Source: Leadbettera azotonutricia ZAS-9 (GTDB lineage: Bacteria; Spirochaetota; Spirochaetia; Treponematales; Breznakiellaceae). Taken from it: DNA of 64,000 bases. Shown here in pieces: positions 59,113 to 64,000 of the stretch (positions are counted from its first letter, which is position 1; each line of letters starts with the position of its first letter). Under the pieces are notes generated by a model. That model made no database searches. It was not told where the DNA came from and saw nothing but the letters and a program-made list of their open reading frames with translations. The DNA lies in contig NC_015577.1 of assembly GCF_000214355.1 (NCBI RefSeq), forward strand, positions 1,225,121 through 1,289,120, in the 5' to 3' direction. Position numbers and translations under genes: made by a program.

Positions 59113-62036
59113 CAGGCCGGGATTTTATAATGGGAAAGAAGGATCCAAAAAACAATACAGCCCTGCACTGGTACAATCCTGATTCTCTTCTTTTGAATAT
59201 TATTGTACTGGTGATCTGCGTGTTTGGCATTGCGGGGAGCGTATGGCTGTTCAGAAAAGATCTGAACGACACCCGGAAGAGGCTTGAACAGGAGCCCGTG
59301 GGCTTTCTCTCATGGAAGGATAACACGGTGCAGCGCCTTGCTTCCCGCAGGGTGCAGTGGGACAGGCTGGAGCGGTATTTCCCTGTGTACGATGGCGACA
59401 CTGTCAGCACTGCCGCCCTTTCATCAGGGCGCATAAGTTTTGTCAATGGCGAAACAGTAGAGCTTTCCGAAAACACTGCCATAAGGATTTTTTACCACGA
59501 TGAAGATATTTCGCGCTTTATTATAATGGAAGGCGATGTAACAGTCCTTGCGGATCGTTATACTGTGGACCTTGTGTCTTCCCTGGGCAGCGTTAACCTC
59601 AACCCCAAGGCCAAAGCCGAACTCCGTACCGGGGAGGGCCTTAGCATAAAAATGCTGCAAGGTTCGGGCGTCCTTGTGGCCGGAAGCAGGAACCGGCGGG
59701 CGGAAGCCGGCGAAGCCCTGGAGCTTAACAGAGACGGGGAATTCCTTGAAGATCCGAAAGTGGTGATGATTTCTCCCGGCAGGGATGGCAAATCGCTTGC
59801 AGCAGGCCAGGGGAAGATCCCGGTTGAGTTTATCTGGCGCACGGTAAATTTCCCTCCAAACGGCGGGGTCCGCCTTGAAGTTGCCAGGGATAAAAAATTT
59901 GCCCAGCTTGCAAGCTCCTGGTATGGAACCAATGAAAGTTCAACCCTGGTGGATCTTGAGCCCGGCGTGTATTACTGGCGGGCCTATATGCCCCCGGTTC
60001 TGAAGGGCGCCGATTCGGGCAGGATAGAAGTTCTTCGTTCATCCGCGCCCCAGGCGCTTTTTCCTTCCGACGGCACTGTGTTCAGCTATAACAATCAGGT
60101 GCCGGAAATAAACTTTACCTGGATTGCGCCCGCCGAGGCTTCGCAGATCATCCTCGAAGCGGCGGACAACCCGGCCATGGAGCGTCCCAAATTCCGGCAG
60201 CTTATAGATGAAGTATCAGGCAGGGGCGGTTCTTTTGCATATCCCGGCCTGGAAAGCGGAATCTGGTACTGGCAAATACGGCCTGTGTATCCCGATAGCG
60301 TGAAGGCAGAAGAAGCGCCTTCCCTGGTTAATTCTTTTACGCTTACAAGGAATACCGCCTTTGAGGCGCCTCTTCCCCTGACTCCCGCAGTGAACAGTAC
60401 CGCATTTACCGGTTCGGGCAGGGGGGATATTTATTTTTCGTGGAAGCCCCTGGCGGAAGCGGAGAATTATACGGTTTTGATTTCTCAATCGGAAGATTTG
60501 TTGAATCCCCTGATTTCTGAAACAGTGAACCGGAACTATTATGTGTATAATGGGGATAAAGGGATACTTAACGAAGGCGAATATTATTGGGGTGTGTTTA
60601 TGACAGGCCCCCAGAACCTGAGATCCCCAAACAGCAATCCTGTTTTCTTTATTGTCAGGAATGACGAGGCTTCTGCCCGCACGGTTTTTCCGCCCGATAA
60701 CTTCGCAATACCGGCGGCCCGTTCCCCGGACCTGCAGTACTCCTGGAAAAACCCTTATGCCCGGCCCGCAAGGTTTCAAATTTCCGAGCGTGCCGACTTT
60801 GTGGATCATATCCTGAAAGACGATCTCATTTTCGGTTCCGGCATCCAGGGCCCGTTTTTAAAACCCGGGGCGTATTACTGGCGCATAGTTGTAGAAGGGG
60901 ATGGTGATTCAGGCGATCCCATTTTCAACAGCCGTCCTGTTCCGCTCACGGTAATACCTGCTTTGAATGCACCAAAAATGATCTTTCCCGGCAATAATGA
61001 AAATCTCAGGGTAGAGGAGGGGAAGGCCATTAAATTTACCTGGGAAAGGGCGGCCTATGCAGATTATTATACTGCCGCTATTTTCCTTGAAGGAAGGAAT
61101 ACCCCTTTAGGCGAAATTGATCTGCTCAGCAATAACGAGATTGATGTTTACTTTGACACCAGGACTGCGGGCAGGTTCCGCTGGACAGTGCAGGGCTTTA
61201 CCCGGCCTACCAGTGACAATTCGGGAAGGAACGGCCTTGTGGGCGAGGGGCGCTTTACCATTAGCCCTCCCCCGGGCATAGCGGCTCTTGGGGCGAACTG
61301 GGCTGTTCCCCGCATCAACAACATGATTGTTGTTCCGGGCCAGCAAGCAGCGCCCATAACCCTGGTATCCCCTGCTTCGGGTGTCAATATACCGGGCATC
61401 AATGCCCTCCGCTCCCCTCAGGAAGCCAGGTGGACAAGCACCGATCCCCTGATGAATGTGCAGCTCATTGTTTCCCGAAACCCCGATCCTATCAGCGATC
61501 CCAGGGCCATTATCCTGGATGCAGGAAGATCCGCGCGGGCTATGCCCTTCCCCTCCTTAACCGATGGGATATGGTACTGGACAGTCAGGGCCGACACCTC
61601 TGACGGGCGGGGGGTTGGGCCCGGCAGTTCTTCATGGTTTACCGTGCTTCCCATACCGCCCCTGCCTTCGCCGGAGCAGACTATGCCGGCGAACGATGCA
61701 GTAATCAGCCTTGCCCAGATGACCAGGGACAGGAATATCACCTTTTCCTGGAATGAAGTTGAAGGGGCCAACGCGTATATCTTTACCCTCTTCGGGGATG
61801 GGGAGCAGCCCAGGGTGCTCCTTACCAACCCTCCTGACCCGCAGCCCAGTTTTATCCTGTATGATTTGAACATTCTTGATCAGGATAACTATTTATGGCA
61901 GGTTGAGGCTGTCTACAGAAACAGGAACGGTGTCCTGGAACAGCGGGGCATCGCGGAACGTCATCCCTTTGCCTTTGATATACAGGTTTCGGACGACATA
62001 CAAGTGAATGATCAAGGAACCAGGTATGGCCAATAA
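59109..62036 (+). CDS. FecR-domain membrane protein with repeated beta modules
   Basis: 975 residues. One membrane helix near residues 28-50 (LLNIIVLVICVFGIAGSVWLF fits it, given here in part: IIVLVICVFGIAG), then a FecR domain (about 90-200: YDGDTVSTAALSSGRISF, EGDVTVLADRYTV), then five or six beta modules with the recurring ending YYWRA/WYWQI/YYWGV/YYWRI/WYWTV. These modules look like fibronectin-like folds that may bind peptidoglycan or glycans. The ATG overlaps the cyclase stop by 4 bases (an internal Met at 59130 is an alternative). It likely spans the periplasm and works with the proteins before and after it. Confidence 0.8.
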   Translation: MTGRDFIMGKKDPKNNTALHWYNPDSLLLNIIVLVICVFGIAGSVWLFRKDLNDTRKRLEQEPVGFLSWKDNTVQRLASRRVQWDRLERYFPVYDGDTVSTAALSSGRISFVNGETVELSENTAIRIFYHDEDISRFIIMEGDVTVLADRYTVDLVSSLGSVNLNPKAKAELRTGEGLSIKMLQGSGVLVAGSRNRRAEAGEALELNRDGEFLEDPKVVMISPGRDGKSLAAGQGKIPVEFIWRTVNFPPNGGVRLEVARDKKFAQLASSWYGTNESSTLVDLEPGVYYWRAYMPPVLKGADSGRIEVLRSSAPQALFPSDGTVFSYNNQVPEINFTWIAPAEASQIILEAADNPAMERPKFRQLIDEVSGRGGSFAYPGLESGIWYWQIRPVYPDSVKAEEAPSLVNSFTLTRNTAFEAPLPLTPAVNSTAFTGSGRGDIYFSWKPLAEAENYTVLISQSEDLLNPLISETVNRNYYVYNGDKGILNEGEYYWGVFMTGPQNLRSPNSNPVFFIVRNDEASARTVFPPDNFAIPAARSPDLQYSWKNPYARPARFQISERADFVDHILKDDLIFGSGIQGPFLKPGAYYWRIVVEGDGDSGDPIFNSRPVPLTVIPALNAPKMIFPGNNENLRVEEGKAIKFTWERAAYADYYTAAIFLEGRNTPLGEIDLLSNNEIDVYFDTRTAGRFRWTVQGFTRPTSDNSGRNGLVGEGRFTISPPPGIAALGANWAVPRINNMIVVPGQQAAPITLVSPASGVNIPGINALRSPQEARWTSTDPLMNVQLIVSRNPDPISDPRAIILDAGRSARAMPFPSLTDGIWYWTVRADTSDGRGVGPGSSSWFTVLPIPPLPSPEQTMPANDAVISLAQMTRDRNITFSWNEVEGANAYIFTLFGDGEQPRVLLTNPPDPQPSFILYDLNILDQDNYLWQVEAVYRNRNGVLEQRGIAERHPFAFDIQVSDDIQVNDQGTRYGQ

Positions 62037-63294
62037 AAGAGGAATAATTTTTCTGCTTTCAATTTTGATATTCCCGGTCCTTCTTTTTTCCCAGGAAGAT
62101 CCTGATTTTGATCCTGAGCCCGAGCTGCCTCCGGCCATGGATCAGGCGCCGGCTGTGCCCGAAACAAATCCCGATTCTACTGCTTTCCGCATTCAGGGGG
62201 CGGAGGGCGCCCTGAATTTTATCCAGCGTCTGTCATGGGAGAAGGCAGTGTACGCTTCCCGCTACGAGATAGTCGTGCAGGTGAAGCGGGTAAACACTTT
62301 TGTCGAAGTAATGCGGTACATAGTGGAAGAAAATTTTGTGGAAATTTCAGTGCCCGCAGGCGAATACCGCTATAAAATTTCCAGCTTCAATGTTTTGGGC
62401 CGCCTTGACAGGGAATTCCCCTGGGTTTCTTTCACTGTAATCCAGGCCCAGCAGCCAAGCGTCTTTAGCTATCTTCCCGAAAATTTTTACTTTGACCGTC
62501 TCTCCCTCAGGATGATACGCATTGAAGGGGTCAACCTCCTCATGAATTCTGAAATTTACCTCCTCCGCCGCAATGAAGATCCCGCTGAGGAAGAAGCAAA
62601 GATCATCCCCCGCGAAATAAGGCGCAACGACCTTGGGGAATTTGCGGACCTTTTTTTCTTTGAAGAAGACCTGGTCGCGGGCCTCTATGACATCATCGTG
62701 AAGAACCCCGGAGGCCTTGAAACTGCCGCAGGGCCTTTCGGCATTTCGGTGGCCAAGCCTTACGATATCAATGTATCGGGAGCTTATGCCCCTATGGTAA
62801 AGCTCTACGGGAATACCGCCTATGTTATCGAGTCTGCGGCTATCCCCCTGGGTTTTGGGGCAAGGGGCAGCTTTGTCCCTTTTAAGTGGGACATAGGTTT
62901 TTTGGGGGTAGAGGCGAACCTTAACTGGGCATATTTTTCCATGGATTCTGAAGATCCCAACGGCCGCCCTGTCAGCACCAGGGCAAGCATGCTCAGCTTC
63001 CATGTGGGCCCCCTCTACCAGTACTGGTTCAAAAAGAACGTTCTGGCCCTTAACGCCCGCGCCGGCCTGGGCATAAGCAGCCTCCTCAATTATCATTTCG
63101 AATACGCCGATACCGGCGCGGCGTCAGAGTCTCTAAACTCTGCGTTTTTTTCCGTTGCCGTAGGCGCATCGGTTCAATATTTATTTTACAACCAGATCTT
63201 TGCCGAAGTAGGCATTGATTTCATGCACGCTGCCGCTTCGGACCTTCCCATGGGTTTCCTCCGATTTGCTTTAACCGCTGGATGGCAGTTCTAA
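62026..63294 (+). CDS. Exported beta-barrel protein, possible adhesin
   Basis: About 422 residues from ATG 62026, preceded by AAGGA; ATG 62008 would add six residues. Signal peptide IFLLSILIFPVLLFSQ, an acidic Pro-rich linker (EDPDFDPEPELPP), a fibronectin-like domain (about 55-150), an Ig/TIG-like domain (IRIEGVNLLMNSEIYLL near 165-250), and a C-terminal barrel of about 160 residues ending GFLRFALTAGWQF, a classic terminal Phe. In T. pallidum the protein at the matching position is described as fibronectin-binding; orthology here is inferred from order and layout only. It overlaps the FecR gene by 11 bases. Confidence 0.75.
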   Translation: MANKRGIIFLLSILIFPVLLFSQEDPDFDPEPELPPAMDQAPAVPETNPDSTAFRIQGAEGALNFIQRLSWEKAVYASRYEIVVQVKRVNTFVEVMRYIVEENFVEISVPAGEYRYKISSFNVLGRLDREFPWVSFTVIQAQQPSVFSYLPENFYFDRLSLRMIRIEGVNLLMNSEIYLLRRNEDPAEEEAKIIPREIRRNDLGEFADLFFFEEDLVAGLYDIIVKNPGGLETAAGPFGISVAKPYDINVSGAYAPMVKLYGNTAYVIESAAIPLGFGARGSFVPFKWDIGFLGVEANLNWAYFSMDSEDPNGRPVSTRASMLSFHVGPLYQYWFKKNVLALNARAGLGISSLLNYHFEYADTGAASESLNSAFFSVAVGASVQYLFYNQIFAEVGIDFMHAAASDLPMGFLRFALTAGWQF

Positions 63295-64000
63295 ATGGAA
63301 AAGATATTGCCGTTTTTACTGTTGCTGGGAGCAGCGTTCTCGGGATGCAGCAATGGCATCTACGTTCCCCCGGAAGAGCCGCCGTCAGGGGCCGAAGTTT
63401 CCGGGCGGTTTCGGGAACACCTGAATGACGATTTCACTGTCGATTTAGGATTTGAAAGCCATCTCCCCATTGTTGTGGTTGATACCCAGGGGGAATCCTT
63501 TGAACTGACCCGGTATTGGAATAGTGAAAGTGGGTATGCCGTGCCAATTCCCGGGGCGAAACTTTACATGGCAAGCGTTATCTCCGTCTATGACGCCGGC
63601 GCCGCGCTTAATAAGATCACCGATACCCCCGCATACCAAACCGATGCCCATATAAGGCTTTCTCTTGAACCTTTGGCGCCTTTTGACCCGGTGGAAAAAG
63701 TGGACTACCAGATAAATCTGCGGGATCAGGGCGGAAACGACAAAAAACTTGCCCTGCTGGGCATGAAAAGCCGCAGCGAATGGATACTGCGAGGCAACTC
63801 AAGCGACGGATCACTGATCCGGAATTATCTTGCCAGGGAGGTTTCTAAACAGGTAATGCATAATACTCCGGATTTGCGTTTTTGTGAGCTTTTAATTAAG
63901 TCTACCGGAGGCTACGAATACAGGGGAGTGTATACCTTATGCGAGACTGTGGGCGAGGGGGAAGGTCTGCTTGATTTGGACGGCAATTTGCCGCCCTTCA
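63295..64000 (+). CDS. CotH-like lipoprotein, 5' part
   Basis: Starts at ATG 63295, directly after the preceding stop, and continues past the window end (235 codons visible). The signal ends LLGAAFSGCSNG (lipobox near Cys18). The part from about residue 150 matches the CotH kinase-like family: LGMKSRSEWILRGNSSDGSL, then RNYLAREVSKQV, then ELLIKSTGGYEYRGVYTLCE. CotH proteins are protein kinase-like; the catalytic part would lie mostly beyond the window. Last visible gene of the operon that starts at 49048. Confidence 0.82.
   Translation, partial: MEKILPFLLLLGAAFSGCSNGIYVPPEEPPSGAEVSGRFREHLNDDFTVDLGFESHLPIVVVDTQGESFELTRYWNSESGYAVPIPGAKLYMASVISVYDAGAALNKITDTPAYQTDAHIRLSLEPLAPFDPVEKVDYQINLRDQGGNDKKLALLGMKSRSEWILRGNSSDGSLIRNYLAREVSKQVMHNTPDLRFCELLIKSTGGYEYRGVYTLCETVGEGEGLLDLDGNLPPF

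Overview
The window reads as a chromosomal piece of a Treponema-like spirochaete. Evidence: many exported proteins carry spirochaete-style signal peptides or loose lipoboxes (…LFASGSQ…, …LASC, …LLTGC, …LGAC), there is a degenerate cyclase / FecR-domain / beta-barrel run that resembles a treponemal gene block, a bactofilin–TPR–mtaB run, and many very large surface lipoproteins. Base composition is about 50% G+C. A termite-gut-type Treponema is my best guess, but that is inference.

Layout. 1-4.1 kb (minus strand): two ABC-transporter solute-binding proteins enclosing two URO-D-fold proteins. 4.2-6.3 kb: a DUF4139 protein, divergent from an alkylguanine-DNA methyltransferase. 6.8-10.4 kb: a four-carbon acid-sugar module (DUF1537 kinase, LarA/DUF2088-like protein, PdxA2-type dehydrogenase). 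10.4-15.1 kb (minus): hypothetical proteins, a large TPR protein that lacks a normal start codon, and phosphotransacetylase. 15.5-19.8 kb (plus): bactofilin, TPR protein, MtaB, a lipoprotein and an outer-membrane protein. 19.9-20.3 kb: tRNA-Lys(TTT) followed by a stub of a tyrosine integrase, i.e. the scar of an integrated element.

20.3-31.6 kb is the most unusual part: an apparent 11-gene operon behind a clear promoter that contains a dyad. It encodes ModD, four exported two-domain proteins of a shared NPFIGxW beta-barrel-like family (two with a His-Cys-Cys-Gly motif), a lipoprotein multicopper oxidase with all copper ligands, an outer-membrane barrel, and a complete FecCD-type metal/chelate ABC importer. 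I read it as an envelope-wide transition-metal acquisition system (molybdate/tungstate, copper or iron) of a kind I do not recognise.

32-42 kb (minus): two related giant Ig-like surface lipoproteins. The upstream one is split by a run of nine T, and removing one T restores a reading frame of about 1,582 residues; this fits phase variation or transcriptional slippage. 42.3-48.9 kb: metallophosphoesterase, DNA polymerase IV, an SDR oxidoreductase, and a hybrid histidine kinase ending in a bacteriohemerythrin domain. 49-64 kb (plus): a probable operon of two giant lipoproteins, a membrane cyclase-like protein whose catalytic residues are all replaced, a FecR-domain protein, a beta-barrel protein and a CotH-like lipoprotein cut by the window end.
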